A DNA stretch of 64,000 bases from a virus. Of this stretch, positions 46,901-56,000 are shown in pieces. The translations under genes and the position numbers were made by a program. Positions within the stretch are counted from its first letter, which is position 1; every line of letters starts with the position of its first letter. A model generated the notes under the pieces. The model was given only the letters and a program-made list of their open reading frames with translations. It was not told where the DNA came from and did no database searches. The DNA lies in the IMG/VR virus record IMGVR_UViG_3300037231_000129, positions 34,025 through 98,024 of that record, one strand, 5' to 3'.

Positions 46901-47619
46901 ACCCAGTCGGTGACCACCGACTGCAAGCCGGTGTCCAGGGAGACATCCGGACTGGGCCGCACCAGCGGCGTGACCAGGGTGATATTGGCGACATTGCTCG
47001 ACACCGTTGCCGTGACGTTCGGGAACCGGTTGCCGAAATGGATCAGGTTGATCCCGGAAAACACCACGTACATCAGGCCGCGATAGGCCGGGCATGAGTA
47101 CGGCGGGCTGACGTGCTGGGCGACCCAGGCCGCCATCTCCACGTCCTGCATCTGATCTTCGCCGCCCTCGTAGATCCGCATCGGGAAGCTGTAGGACACC
47201 AGCTCTATCGGGTTCGCCGCGGTGCCGTCGTAGAACAGGTTCCCGTCGGTCCAGATCTGCAGCAGCTTGGCCGGCCCGACGCAGAATCCCAGCGCCGCGC
47301 TCTGGTAATAGTTGTAGGTCGAGGCCCCCATGCCCTTGCCGGCCTGCGGCGACGTGGTGATGGTCGATTCCCAGAAGATCGTCGCCGGAAGCCGCACGGT
47401 GCCGTAGATGATCGGAATGATGTGGCCGTACGAGCTGCCGGCGAATTGCATGTCCGGGATCAGCGGCTTGAGCGAGCGGTTGAACAGCATCGAGCCGACC
47501 AGGCCGCCTGCCATACCGCCGATCGCGCCACCGATCGGACCGCCGAGGAACGAGCCGGCAATGCTGCCGACCAGGCTTAGCGCGGTGGTTGCCAGTGAGC
47601 CGCCGCCGCCCTGCCCCAT
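43996..47619 (-). CDS. tail tip hub protein (GTA/phage host-specificity type)
   Basis: 1207 residues. Gly-rich hydrophobic N-terminus (SLVGSIAGSFLGGPIGGAIG), then ITPIIYGTVRLPATIF-like start of the hub, a beta-propeller-like repeat (about 200-600), and a central domain with KSAGACIADLLNVYQIDMVE and DYTLKFVPKGQGSILTITQD followed by AEKWLYTLWAQRKTYSTVLS, as in phage tail protein PF13550-type hubs. C-terminal part has fibronectin-like strands. Counterpart of lambda gpJ: the tip that contacts the host. Follows the NlpC/P60 gene. Confidence 0.85.
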   Translation of the reverse strand: MGQGGGGSLATTALSLVGSIAGSFLGGPIGGAIGGMAGGLVGSMLFNRSLKPLIPDMQFAGSSYGHIIPIIYGTVRLPATIFWESTITTSPQAGKGMGASTYNYYQSAALGFCVGPAKLLQIWTDGNLFYDGTAANPIELVSYSFPMRIYEGGEDQMQDVEMAAWVAQHVSPPYSCPAYRGLMYVVFSGINLIHFGNRFPNVTATVSSNVANITLVTPLVRPSPDVSLDTGLQSVVTDWVRGVVYQLSGDGTIRGFTMSTGICFGAIAQQTAQLMVGYSVIFPTLETMACAQGGNVYVSGSSVELAYFSTGDPLFPSVAIAAVDLELGVSLYGGDAFEGIGWSQPTISLVDPNSLEVHTTIAPTNGEGVSIVSGTGSGDYIDRMTAVTLASATGNSLEIIACVSVFAYLSVVDFSNGTGIALPMPYSGAGGWADAIVGNQNPTAGTVDIWWMCGSALEIGLDGPQLNVYISTVTAVAASVGLTLGGVPFYTSLVPVGTYHAADFGVETPYGWRPSTVAVYDAADNTMLITDLTLGRTIKLNTGGGVEWSSAGFPMTPISGQYFETDLGTAGGGYWQGDLNAGAVTAFDGPDPLILPAFTFAYSSNSSSAIINAAGSGNLYLIYLQRNSGAEYPVASIIVDQCTKAGLSPEQIDVSLVTATTIGYAITENKSAGACIADLLNVYQIDMVESDYTLKFVPKGQGSILTITQDDLGSTDAADPSKFWQGKDAQEQELPLQLNIRYTDPDLDYQPGGAYAKRTALPVPTQFSRRVKSVDLPVVATNLEAMQIAEKWLYTLWAQRKTYSTVLSPKYLALDPTDVITVVLDNGNSYTVRAEENAIGADFSMQLSLMSENSTVYQPSALPGASVSFTNQTLTPGVFCELFLFNVPLLEDSDDLGGTASRIYYAAGSGTILAAGTAEYLYKSTDGSTFPPFDTLTQFISWGRARNILAAPPAVFATDYVSTLTVVLPPGAMPPSSCAYLDLMNGVNPALVGSEIIQFQTVTENTDGSLTLSTLLRGVRGTDWAAADHGEGETVLFLAPGPVYGNKLPLAQLNVGEFWKLTPAGRTPGQTPTESFVYQGYDLKPYAPVQFARAASGADLVLSWVRRTRIGGLQQDGIDTVPLSEESEQYQVYLLANAAALAAFDPTVPATYVRSFLAIPGPTVTYTAAMMTADGFTPATETLYLVGYQISAAIGRGFQAYAALAPF

Positions 47620-47620
47620 C

Positions 47621-48052
47621 TCAGTCTTCCACGCCCGGGAAGGCGAACAGCCCGATGAGCCGCAGCGAATCTTTCAGAACCGCGTTCCACGGCTCCTCGA
47701 CCACGCGGGCCGGGATCATGCGGGCATGCACTAGGTGCAGCATGCCATGCTTGACGGTGAAGATCCCGACATGGCCTGGCAGCCGCGCCTCGGCGAACAC
47801 GCCGACCGTGCCGGGCAGCGGCGTGTCGGTGTAGGCGATTGGGATCAGATCCTGGCTGAGACGACGCAGGATCAGCAGATCAGCGCTGGGCGTGCTCTTG
47901 TAGCCCGGTTCGTCGACATGCGGGACGGCGAGCGCCCGGCCGATCATCACCAGAAGCCCCAGGCAATCGACCCCGCGCATGCTGCGGCCCTGATCGCGAT
48001 ACCGGACGCCGTCCCACTTGCGCGCCTCGGCGACGATTTGGTCGCGGGTCAT
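47621..48052 (-). CDS. NlpC/P60 tail tip peptidase
   Basis: 143 residues. VDCLGLLVMIGRALAVP (nucleophile Cys30), PGHVGIFTVKHG (His94), and LVHA at the end of the domain give the NlpC/P60 Cys-His set. Such proteins cut host peptidoglycan during DNA entry and are placed at the tail tip, here between DUF2163 and the hub as in gene transfer agents. Overlaps the DUF2163 gene by 4 bases. Confidence 0.88.
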   Translation of the reverse strand: MTRDQIVAEARKWDGVRYRDQGRSMRGVDCLGLLVMIGRALAVPHVDEPGYKSTPSADLLILRRLSQDLIPIAYTDTPLPGTVGVFAEARLPGHVGIFTVKHGMLHLVHARMIPARVVEEPWNAVLKDSLRLIGLFAFPGVED

Positions 48053-49449
48053 TGCGACATGTCCGGATAGGACAGGATGGCATCCATACCCGGCATGTCG
48101 GGCTCGGAGCGATTATTCAGGATATTGCCGTATTTCTCCTGGCAGGTGATCCGCGTCTTGTCGCAGCCGGCGTCGAAGAAAAATGTGTCGCCGGCCTGGA
48201 TCGGGAAGTTCATCGCCAGCCAGAGCGTGACTTGGCTGCTGCTCGAATTATAGAGCTTCAGCTCCATGGCGGTGCCGGCATTTGCGCCGGTGATCCAGAC
48301 GATGGTGGAACTGGTCAGCGGCGAAGTGCCGAAATCCTGGATGGTGAAGCCGCCCAGATAATCGCCGGTTTTGAGGATGCTGCCCGGCTGGCCCGAGTTG
48401 TTGGTCAGATAGATGGCGTCGCCGACCAGCGCATAGGTCATGTCGAGATCGGAGGCCGGATACAGGCCACCGGAATACTCGCCGCCGGCGAGCTGCGCAT
48501 ACAGCGACGACAGGGCGTTCTGATTGCCCTCGTTGGCCTTCAGGTCGGAATAGGTGTGCCAGGCGAAGGTGTTGATCCCGTCGGAGATCTCGAGGCTGGT
48601 GCCGGCCGAGATGTTGTTCCAGACGGTGATGATGGCGCTGGTGGTGGAAACCGAGGCCACGCCCGGGAGCGTCAGCGGTCCGGAGACGAAGTTGGACTCG
48701 TCGGTTACCGAGACGACGGTGCCGATGCCGCGGAAATACGGCATCGACAGCCAGGTGATCGATCCATCGACGGTGGTGGCGCCGATCGCGGTGTTCCAGA
48801 CCGGTTCGGTGGATCCCGAGGTGCCGCTGTTCTGCGCCTGGAAGATCGCCACCTGCAGCGCCCCCGATGACGCCACCAACGGCCGCACAAAGGGCAGCGT
48901 GGTGTCCACCGCCGGCTCGTAGAGAGTGTTGGGTTGCCATTGCTGCGGAAAAACCGGGATCTTGCAGAGCGTGTCGCCGAAGTCGGCGCGGCAGGTCGGC
49001 GAGTAGACATTCCCGAATTCCTGCACCAGCGCCTGGGTCAGCCCGCGCAGCTCGGCGATGAACATGCCGTCCGGCGCGAGGATCGTCTCACCGAGCCAGC
49101 CGTGCCGCAACCGGCAAATGCCCTGGGTCAGATCCATCCAGTTCACGGCGAAGATGTAGACGGACGCGTAATAATAGAGCCCGTTCTCCATGTCCTGCTG
49201 GGTAATTGCGTCGTCGGAGAAGAAGCCGATGCATTCGAGGTTGTCGACCGAGCCGCGCGAGCCGGTCGAGATCGCGGACCGCGAAAAGCCGACGGTGGAC
49301 TGATAGGTGACGCCGCTGACGACGAGATCTTCGTCGAACGAGGTGAACGCGAAGGTGACGCCGTCGGTTCGCACCACCATCCAGCATACGGTCATGGTCG
49401 TCAGCGGTTGTGCCAGGTGGGCCGCGAGTTCCGCGGTGATTGTTTTCAT
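48049..49449 (-). CDS. DUF2163/BR0599-family tail protein
   Basis: 466 residues. N-terminal DUF2163 part: YQSTVGFSRSAISTGSRGSV, DNLECIGFFSDDAITQQDME, YYASVYIFAVNWMDLTQGIC, LGETILAPDGMFIAELRGLT. C-terminal BR0599 part with FFFDAGCDKTRITCQEKYGN. Between them is an insert of about 230 residues with beta-rich repeats. In gene transfer agents this is a distal tail protein linked to the hub. ATG 49449 overlaps the upstream stop; the 14-codon extension was rejected. Confidence 0.85.
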   Translation of the reverse strand: MKTITAELAAHLAQPLTTMTVCWMVVRTDGVTFAFTSFDEDLVVSGVTYQSTVGFSRSAISTGSRGSVDNLECIGFFSDDAITQQDMENGLYYYASVYIFAVNWMDLTQGICRLRHGWLGETILAPDGMFIAELRGLTQALVQEFGNVYSPTCRADFGDTLCKIPVFPQQWQPNTLYEPAVDTTLPFVRPLVASSGALQVAIFQAQNSGTSGSTEPVWNTAIGATTVDGSITWLSMPYFRGIGTVVSVTDESNFVSGPLTLPGVASVSTTSAIITVWNNISAGTSLEISDGINTFAWHTYSDLKANEGNQNALSSLYAQLAGGEYSGGLYPASDLDMTYALVGDAIYLTNNSGQPGSILKTGDYLGGFTIQDFGTSPLTSSTIVWITGANAGTAMELKLYNSSSSQVTLWLAMNFPIQAGDTFFFDAGCDKTRITCQEKYGNILNNRSEPDMPGMDAILSYPDMSQ

Positions 49450-50105
49450 CAGAGGATGTCCCTGATCTCGACAATAGGAATTGGTCCCCAAGCGAAATTA
49501 TCGGTGGTGGTGGTGGTGACCTTCATGTCGTCCGTGTCGAACCGCACGGGCGTGTCGAACTCGGTATAGCCGGCAATGGCATGTCCGGTCGTCGCGGCGA
49601 GCGCGAAGCTCAGGTGGACTATTCCCTGGGTCAGATCCACAGAGTAGTCCGGACCTTCAACCATTGGCTCGCCATTGTTGAAAAAGGCGTAGCTGCCCGC
49701 CACCGGCTTCTGGATCAGCCGGACGTAGGAACCGCCGACGTCGGTATAGATCTTCACCAGTTGGAACGTCACGGTGGTTCCATCGGTGGTGAGAAAGACC
49801 GGGAACGGGAATAGATCGCCGGGGACCGCATACCACCGTGGCAGCCGATAATCCGACCAGTCCTTGAACCGGAAGCCCCATGCTTTGCCGTTGCGGGCAT
49901 GGAAGAAGTCGAGCAGCTCCTCGATCTGCTGCTGGGTTTTCAGGCCGGTTGAGACATCCCACTCGCCGCGGCGGTTGGCCCAGTTGATGTTGCGATGCTC
50001 GTAGCCGGACGACAGGGTTTGCACGGTGGTGCTGAACCTCGGGCCGCCGACGGCGCCCTGGCTGATAAAGGGCGGAAATTGCACTTCCTGGAAGGAGATC
50101 CCCAT
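49449..50105 (-). CDS. DUF2460 tail protein
   Basis: 218 residues, FQEVQFPPFISQGAVGGPRF start, HRNINWANRRGEWDVSTGLK, FFHARNGKAWGFRFKDWSDY. These match DUF2460 (TIGR02217) of phages and gene transfer agents, a distal tail component. Shares its first base with the tape-measure stop region and overlaps the next gene by one base. Confidence 0.9.
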   Translation of the reverse strand: MGISFQEVQFPPFISQGAVGGPRFSTTVQTLSSGYEHRNINWANRRGEWDVSTGLKTQQQIEELLDFFHARNGKAWGFRFKDWSDYRLPRWYAVPGDLFPFPVFLTTDGTTVTFQLVKIYTDVGGSYVRLIQKPVAGSYAFFNNGEPMVEGPDYSVDLTQGIVHLSFALAATTGHAIAGYTEFDTPVRFDTDDMKVTTTTTDNFAWGPIPIVEIRDIL

Positions 50106-53100
50106 TACCCTGACCGTCCCTGATTCCGCTGCAATTGCGCGGACGCCTTCGCATGCAGCTGGGATTGCGTCGCCATGAAGCTGTTGGCATCCGGCGTGGT
50201 GATGTTGAAATTGACCACGGGCGCCGCGCCGCTGCCACCATGCGCGGTGACCCCGAGCTGGCCGCTGGGACCGCGTTTCAGCGGCATGATCGCCTCCGAG
50301 CCTGCCTCGCCCATAAGGCCGACCGAAGCACCGTTGGCGAAGCGGAAGAACGTCGGAAAATGCACGACCTGGTTCTCGTAATCGGCGATGCCGCGGCCTT
50401 TGCCCGGCCGTCTCGACGAGTAGACGTTGCCCATGGCGCTATCGAACACGTCGTCCAGTGCGCTGGCATCCACGCCACTGGCGCCGGCGCCGGTGGCCGC
50501 ATCGCCGACCGCGCCCGCATCCCAGGCCCCGCTGTCGATCCCGTTGTCGGCCGCGCTGGATGCGACGCCGCTGCCGTCATCCCAGGATCCGCTGTCGATG
50601 CCGCTGTTGGCATTGTTGCCTGATCCGCTGCCGCTGCCTTTGAACAGCGAGCCGATCAGGCCACCGCCTTTGTAGTAGCCCTGGCCGGCGATCGCATCGA
50701 CCAGGCTGCCGGTCAGACCACCGGCATGGGAGAAAAGGCCAGCGAGGCCACCAGACGAACTACTGCTGCCGCTTCCGCTTCCACCACCGCCTGAGCCACC
50801 GCCTGAGCCGCCGCCGCCTCCGCCACCACTGCCGCCACCGCTTGCCCGGCCACCACCGCCACTGTCAGCCCCTGACCCGGTCTGCGCATCGTAGGCGGCG
50901 CTGTCGGCCGCCGCAGCGGTAGGGTCATCCCATGATCCGGTATCGACGCCACCACCGCCGCCGCCGCCTCCACCACCACCGCCGAACAGACGGCCGAGAG
51001 CACCGAATATACCGCCGCTGGAGCTGCCGCCGCCCGATCCGCCTCCACCACCGCCGGATCCACCCCCGCCGCCCCCAGCGAGGCCCTTGGCGGCCGCTCC
51101 GATGTCCGAGCCGACACCACCGCCGCCCGAGCCACCGCCGCCGCCTCCGCCGCCTCCGCCGCTTTTGGTGCCACCCGCCGGATCGCCGCCACCGAACAGC
51201 GACGAGATCATGTTCTCGAAGGGCTTGTAGACCACCGCCTTCAGGGCGATGCCCTCGAGATCCTTGGCGAGTCCCTGCAAGGCTTGATGACCATGCTCGC
51301 CGCCGATCGCCACCGCCGAGAACATGGATTCGAAAGCGCCTTCCGTGCTGGCGATCGTGTCGCGGGTCTGGGCCAGCTGCTTATTCTGAGCGGCCAGCGC
51401 ATCGGCGGCCTTGTTGTCGCTCAACATCTGCTGGCCTTCCGGCGTTTGCTCGAGTCCGGGATTTGCGTCGAATTTCTGCTGGGTGGTGATGCTGCGTTGC
51501 GCGGAGGCCTGCTGCTCGGGAGAGGCGAAGGGGCCCAGGCTGTTGACGCCGCTCTGCACCGCCTGGCTGTTTTCGGTGGCGACGTTGGTCTGGGCCTGCT
51601 CCTTACGCGCGGCGGCGAGCTGTTCGTTGAACAGCTCCTGACTGCGCGCGGCGGCATCCACCACGCCAGAGCCACGCGCCAGGGTCTCCTGATGCACCTG
51701 CAGCTCTCGGTCGAACGCCGCCAGCGCGGCTTGACCACGGCCGTAGCCGCTGCTGAGGGCGTCGGCCTCGCCGGCTGAAGCTGCGGTGCGGCTGGTGGTT
51801 TCATACGAGGCGACGCCTTGTTCGCCCTGCTGGCCGGTGATGATGCCCTGTTGCTGTCGGGCGCCTTCTCGTGCGCCGAGATCAGTAGGCAGGTTGGGAT
51901 TGAGCTCGATGACCCGCGCGGCATTGCCGGTTTGGCCCTGGGCGTTGAACGCGTTGCGCCGGATCGCGGCACTCTGTTGCACGTCAAATCGTTCCCGTGC
52001 CTGCTGGTCAGTGTATTCCTGGTCGGTGCGGGTGTTCGACTGGTTCTGGTTCACGAGGCCAGTCTGCGCGTCGACTTCGCCCGGGGTTTGACCGGGCATC
52101 GCCACTGGCTGTCCGGAAGCCATGTTGGCAGCCAACAACGAGGCGGCGACCTGCTGCTGACGTGCCGGTGATCCGGTGACGGTACCGTAGGACCGCCCGG
52201 CTGCCACAACATCGCCGCCGGCGGCCGTCAGGCGAGCGCGATACTCGCGGGCGGCCGCCTCGATCGAGGTTGCCGGATCGTATTTGTCGCCACCGCCCAG
52301 ATAGACATTCCCGTCGATCTGCTGGCCCAGCCCGCCGGCGGTGCTCGCCGGCGCACCACCGGGGCCGGATCCGTTGCGCACATTCCGAAAACTGGATTCA
52401 TTCCCGATGATCTCGGCAAGCATCGTCGGCGTGAGGTTGTTGTTGGCGGCCGATTTGTTGATATCTCCCATGTAGGGCTGTGCCGCGGGATTATTGATCC
52501 AGAGCGGGCTGCGGGCCGCGCCGGCGGTCGGCACCGGCGCCTGGGAGGCCGTCATAGACTGGACGTAGACCTGGCGGTTGGCCTCGAGGGCGGCGCGCTG
52601 GGACGGCGGCGCGGCCATCAGCATGCGGGTGAAGGTCTCATTCATCGCGCCGGTTCGCGTGGCGTCCACATTTTGCGCCGCCTGAGCCGTGAGATCCTGC
52701 TCGCGGCGCAGCTCCTTCATGACTTGCAGCTTGCTTTCGAGGATTCCCTGGTCCCGGGTGTTGGCGTCGGCGATCGCCGCCGTCAGGGTTTTCTGGTCCT
52801 GCAGGATCTGCGCGGCCTGCCCGGCTGTCGCATTCTGATCGTGCATGATCTTCAGCAGATCGTCGGCGTCGGTGACCTGACCGCGCAGCGCGGTTTCCGC
52901 GCCGGCGGCGGTGACGGCGGTTTGGTTATGCTGCGCGGTGGTCGCGGCATGTGCGGCGTCCTGGCGCACCATTTGCGACTGGATCGACCTGTCACTGGGC
53001 AGTTGGCCGCCTCTGACCTGGCCCGCAACTTGTTGCCTGACCGCCAGTTGCTGCTGTGCAATCAGCCGCGTCGCATCGTTGGCGCCACTGGTGTTCAGCC

Positions 53101-54994
53101 GCCGGGCGAGATCGATCTGTTCGGCGATGTCGCTGTTCGCGCTCTGCGTTGCATCGTTGGTCGATCGGCCCTGGGTGATGCGCTGGGCAATCGTCAGCAC
53201 GCCGGCCTCGATCGCCGCCTTCGCCGCCTGGTCGTCGGTAGCGCCGATCCGCAACGCTTGATTGCGTGCATTCCACGCCCGGGTGAAATCTTCCGCTGCG
53301 CTACGGCCCTTCTGCACCGCAACGGCGAGGCCTTCTTGCAGCTCGATCTGCTTGTCGGTGTCTTCGGACTCGCCTTGCAGCTGGCCGGCCACCTGTTGGC
53401 GGAAGGCCCCCTGGCCGACATCGGCTTCGCCGCGCGACAGCTGGGCGCTGCGGGTGATACCCCCCAATGGCGTATCAACCGGCATGTTGGTGGCAGCCTC
53501 GCCACGGATCTGACCGAGATAGCGCAGCCCGAATTCGGCCGCGGCCCGGTCATTCGGCGATTGCGCCATGAGCAATGCCTGGCGGCCGGTTTCGTCGGCC
53601 GTCCGCATTTGAGGGGCGCGGGCGTAGATACTGTCCTGTTGCAGCGTGCCCAGCTGCGCGGCGGCGCGGCGCGTGCCCTGGGCATCGCCGAACGCCTGGC
53701 GGTACCGCCGCAGTGTATCGTCGGTGGCAAAATCGGTTACCCGCTGGTCGGCCTGGTTCATCGCTTCCAGCGAGCTGTCGCCCAGGTTCGACAGGATCCC
53801 GCCGGACTGCTCGCGCAAATAGCGCTCCTCGGACGGCGAGCGCCGCCGGTTATCCTGCAACAGCATCGGGTTGTAGCCGCCGAACAGGTTCTCAACCCGG
53901 CGTCCGGCTGCATACAAGGTCGCCCGGCCGCTACCATATTCCACGGCATCCATCTGCCGGCGGGCGGCGATTTCGTTCTGATTCGAGGAAAAGGTGCCGG
54001 AGGTGAAATTCCGTAGCATGTTCATCGGGCCGCTGTTCTCGATGCCCCGGCCGATGGTGCTCAAATAGGTCCGGTGCGCCTCCGCGTTGGGACCGGCGGC
54101 GATCGCCTCCGACGCGCGGCGTTGCGCGTTGTCGGTCTGGAACAAGCCGCCGGCAAAGGGATTGAGGCCAAGCCGGCTGAGGAAGCCTGTCCCCTGGGTG
54201 AACTGGGAACTGAGATCCTGCCGGCGTGCCTCGTTGCGGCTCAGATCGGTCAGCGCGCGGGCGATCTGCATCTGCTGGGAATCGATCTGCGCGGCCGCGC
54301 CGCTGCTCCGATCGGTCTGCCGGCGCTGAAAGTCGGTGATGTAAGGCTGGCTCTGCAACGCCGTCAGCTGCTGCGCGCCGAACGATGGCCCGAAGATCTG
54401 CTGGGCCGCCATCACGGTGCCCTGGTCCATGCGGTAGCCACGCAACTGGTCGGCGACGCGCTGCATCAGCTGGTCCGGCCGGTTTTGCGTGATGCCCTGC
54501 ATCGAGACGCCGAGCTGCGTCAGCGCCGTACGCGCTTGCAGGCCTTCGACCGTCTGGTTCTTCAGCGCCGCGGTGATCCGTTCGAAGCCGGTGCCCAGAT
54601 CGGCGATCGTCACGCGCAGCTCCCGCGCCTTGCTCATGTAGCGATCGAGCCCGTCGACCGTCGCGTTGAACGTCGTGGCGGCCGAGGCCGCGGCGACCAT
54701 GGTGACAGTGTACGCGGCCAGCGACTGTTGGCTGTCGTTCATCGCCTGGCGCTGCGCGTTCAACCGGACGTTCAAGCCGGTCAGCGTGCCGTCGAAGGTC
54801 CGCGTGGCGTCGACCAATTTGCCGATCCGGTCGCGCTGCTGGTCGTAGGCCTGCGACAGGTTGTTGGTCGCCGCGGTCTGCTGATTGACCTGCTGCTGGA
54901 CGCCGGCGGAGGTGGCTTTCAGTGATTCAAGGATCGCGATCGCCCGCTGCGCCTGGCTGGAATCAACCGCGAATTGGAGAGACGCGTCAGTCAT
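50105..54994 (-). CDS. tape measure protein with lytic transglycosylase domain
   Basis: 1629 residues; sets tail length and enters the host with DNA. N-terminal half is helical and Gln/Ala-rich (QVNQQTAATNNLSQAYDQQR). A lytic transglycosylase-like domain lies near 830-960: LTPTMLAEIIGNESSFRNVR (catalytic Glu in NESSF), TAGGLGQQIDGN, PATSIEAAAREYRARLTAAG. A Gly/Ser low-complexity part (about 1270-1440) contains long Gly runs and repeats of GIDSGSWDD type. The short C-terminus ends in NRNQGRSG-like residues. The gene is downstream of the frameshifted chaperone as in most siphophages. Confidence 0.9.
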   Translation of the reverse strand: MTDASLQFAVDSSQAQRAIAILESLKATSAGVQQQVNQQTAATNNLSQAYDQQRDRIGKLVDATRTFDGTLTGLNVRLNAQRQAMNDSQQSLAAYTVTMVAAASAATTFNATVDGLDRYMSKARELRVTIADLGTGFERITAALKNQTVEGLQARTALTQLGVSMQGITQNRPDQLMQRVADQLRGYRMDQGTVMAAQQIFGPSFGAQQLTALQSQPYITDFQRRQTDRSSGAAAQIDSQQMQIARALTDLSRNEARRQDLSSQFTQGTGFLSRLGLNPFAGGLFQTDNAQRRASEAIAAGPNAEAHRTYLSTIGRGIENSGPMNMLRNFTSGTFSSNQNEIAARRQMDAVEYGSGRATLYAAGRRVENLFGGYNPMLLQDNRRRSPSEERYLREQSGGILSNLGDSSLEAMNQADQRVTDFATDDTLRRYRQAFGDAQGTRRAAAQLGTLQQDSIYARAPQMRTADETGRQALLMAQSPNDRAAAEFGLRYLGQIRGEAATNMPVDTPLGGITRSAQLSRGEADVGQGAFRQQVAGQLQGESEDTDKQIELQEGLAVAVQKGRSAAEDFTRAWNARNQALRIGATDDQAAKAAIEAGVLTIAQRITQGRSTNDATQSANSDIAEQIDLARRLNTSGANDATRLIAQQQLAVRQQVAGQVRGGQLPSDRSIQSQMVRQDAAHAATTAQHNQTAVTAAGAETALRGQVTDADDLLKIMHDQNATAGQAAQILQDQKTLTAAIADANTRDQGILESKLQVMKELRREQDLTAQAAQNVDATRTGAMNETFTRMLMAAPPSQRAALEANRQVYVQSMTASQAPVPTAGAARSPLWINNPAAQPYMGDINKSAANNNLTPTMLAEIIGNESSFRNVRNGSGPGGAPASTAGGLGQQIDGNVYLGGGDKYDPATSIEAAAREYRARLTAAGGDVVAAGRSYGTVTGSPARQQQVAASLLAANMASGQPVAMPGQTPGEVDAQTGLVNQNQSNTRTDQEYTDQQARERFDVQQSAAIRRNAFNAQGQTGNAARVIELNPNLPTDLGAREGARQQQGIITGQQGEQGVASYETTSRTAASAGEADALSSGYGRGQAALAAFDRELQVHQETLARGSGVVDAAARSQELFNEQLAAARKEQAQTNVATENSQAVQSGVNSLGPFASPEQQASAQRSITTQQKFDANPGLEQTPEGQQMLSDNKAADALAAQNKQLAQTRDTIASTEGAFESMFSAVAIGGEHGHQALQGLAKDLEGIALKAVVYKPFENMISSLFGGGDPAGGTKSGGGGGGGGGGSGGGGVGSDIGAAAKGLAGGGGGGSGGGGGGSGGGSSSGGIFGALGRLFGGGGGGGGGGGGVDTGSWDDPTAAAADSAAYDAQTGSGADSGGGGRASGGGSGGGGGGGSGGGSGGGGSGSGSSSSSGGLAGLFSHAGGLTGSLVDAIAGQGYYKGGGLIGSLFKGSGSGSGNNANSGIDSGSWDDGSGVASSAADNGIDSGAWDAGAVGDAATGAGASGVDASALDDVFDSAMGNVYSSRRPGKGRGIADYENQVVHFPTFFRFANGASVGLMGEAGSEAIMPLKRGPSGQLGVTAHGGSGAAPVVNFNITTPDANSFMATQSQLHAKASAQLQRNQGRSG

Positions 54995-55828
54995 CTGCTT
55001 CGTCTCCGGCCAGATCTTCCTGGCTGATCGTCTTCTTACGCACTATCGCCAGCCAAATGTCATCCAGTGCGGTGATCGCTTCGAGTTCCCATGGCCGCAA
55101 CGGCGTTCGGTAGAGGCGCGACCACGATTCGATGTCCGTCCAGCGCAGCGGCAGGAAATTCGCCCCGTTGATCGGCCGGTGCCGGCTGACCTGGACGAAC
55201 ATATTCCAGATGTAGCGCATCTCCGGCGGCAATACCGGAGCTTCTCGGTCATGCGGCAGCCGCTTGCCCTTGGTGGCCTTGCGGTAGGCTACGAAGAGAT
55301 CGTGGAGTGTTCCGCCGGTCGGGAGGGGTCGTCTGACAAGGAACTGATATCGGGCGAATTTTTTGAGGTTCCGAAGACGGATGGCAAAAAATTTGCGTCA
55401 CCCAGCATGAAATCGAGCCCCTGCTGGCGGAAGAACGGCCAGCGCTTGCCGATCCAGAAGGTCCGCATGTTCTCGGGCGAGCAGTGAAACGGCTTGCCGT
55501 CGAGCACGGTGATCGTCCATTCGCGGGTGCAGGCGCAGAGCAGATCGGTGTTCTCGCGGTCGATGCGCTCCTGCGGAACCGGCGGGATCGGCATTCCGGG
55601 GTATTGTGCGGCAAACGTTTTTTGGTCGGTGGCGCGGACTTCGTTGATCGTCTTGATGGCAGCGGCGAACGCGGTGCTGTGGCGTCCCAGCAAAGTCACG
55701 GTCCAGGGGGTTTTTTCCTCGCTGTCCTCGTCGCGCAGCGCCACGCCGGTGAAGGGATGCCGCAGCGGCATGGCAACGCCCTTCTCGGATAGCGGCAAGA
55801 TATCGAACGAAGCGAGATCAGTTGCCAT
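54987..55828 (-). CDS. tail assembly chaperone G-T fusion, made by -1 frameshift
   Basis: Composite of the 55289-55828 frame up to the slippery site and the -1 frame down to 54987. After the shift the protein reads FARYQFLVRRPLPTGGTLHD, LFVAYRKATKGKRLPHDREA, RYIWNMFVQVSRHRPI and an acidic end. The downstream frame has no good start of its own (TTG at 55232 only), and its coding signal begins exactly at the slippery site. This is the G/GT arrangement of siphophages, in which the two forms chaperone the tape measure during tail assembly. Confidence 0.8.
55289..55828 (-). CDS. tail assembly chaperone, short form (G)
   Basis: 179 residues from ATG 55828 (MATDLASFDILPLSEKGVAM). PLRHPFTGVALRDEDS at the N-terminus is common to this type of chaperone, then helices and a cysteine pair in LLCACTREW. 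The short frame ends shortly after the A AAA AAT site; its last 20 residues are non-conserved looking. Overlaps the Cys-rich gene at 55818 by 11 bases. Confidence 0.8.
   Translation of the reverse strand: MATDLASFDILPLSEKGVAMPLRHPFTGVALRDEDSEEKTPWTVTLLGRHSTAFAAAIKTINEVRATDQKTFAAQYPGMPIPPVPQERIDRENTDLLCACTREWTITVLDGKPFHCSPENMRTFWIGKRWPFFRQQGLDFMLGDANFLPSVFGTSKNSPDISSLSDDPSRPAEHSTISS
55358..55364 (-). promoter_or_regulatory. programmed -1 frameshift slippery site (A AAA AAT)
   Basis: On the minus strand the zero frame reads TCA AAA AAT, so both tRNAs can slip to AAA AAA. The downstream coding pattern continues in the -1 frame. Confidence 0.8.
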
Positions 55829-56000
55829 GCGAATCGTCTCCCTGAATGGGCGGGAGCCTATGAGCATGGACTATCGATAACAATGGCTTGGTATCCGGCG
55901 CTTGTTCATCGACGAAAAGATGACAGGCGCCGCAATAGCGTTCGCGGGCGTCCACAGGGTGGTGGCTGGTGCGCCCGCAATAGGGACAGGTAAACGCCAT
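55818..56000 (-). CDS. zinc-ribbon protein of the tail region (60 aa)
   Basis: MAFTCPYCGRTSHHPVDARE, then YCGACHLFV: two CxxC pairs. Small CPYCG-type zinc proteins occur in several phage tail clusters and bacterial genomes. Shares one base with the upstream gene and overlaps the chaperone gene by 11 bases; probably regulatory or assembly-related. Confidence 0.7.
   Translation of the reverse strand: MAFTCPYCGRTSHHPVDARERYCGACHLFVDEQAPDTKPLLSIVHAHRLPPIQGDDSHGN

Noticed and set aside
50713-51192. Ala/Val/Glu-rich minus-strand ORF inside the tape measure gene
   Set aside because: Alternative frame of the Gly/Ser repeat region, no start signals.
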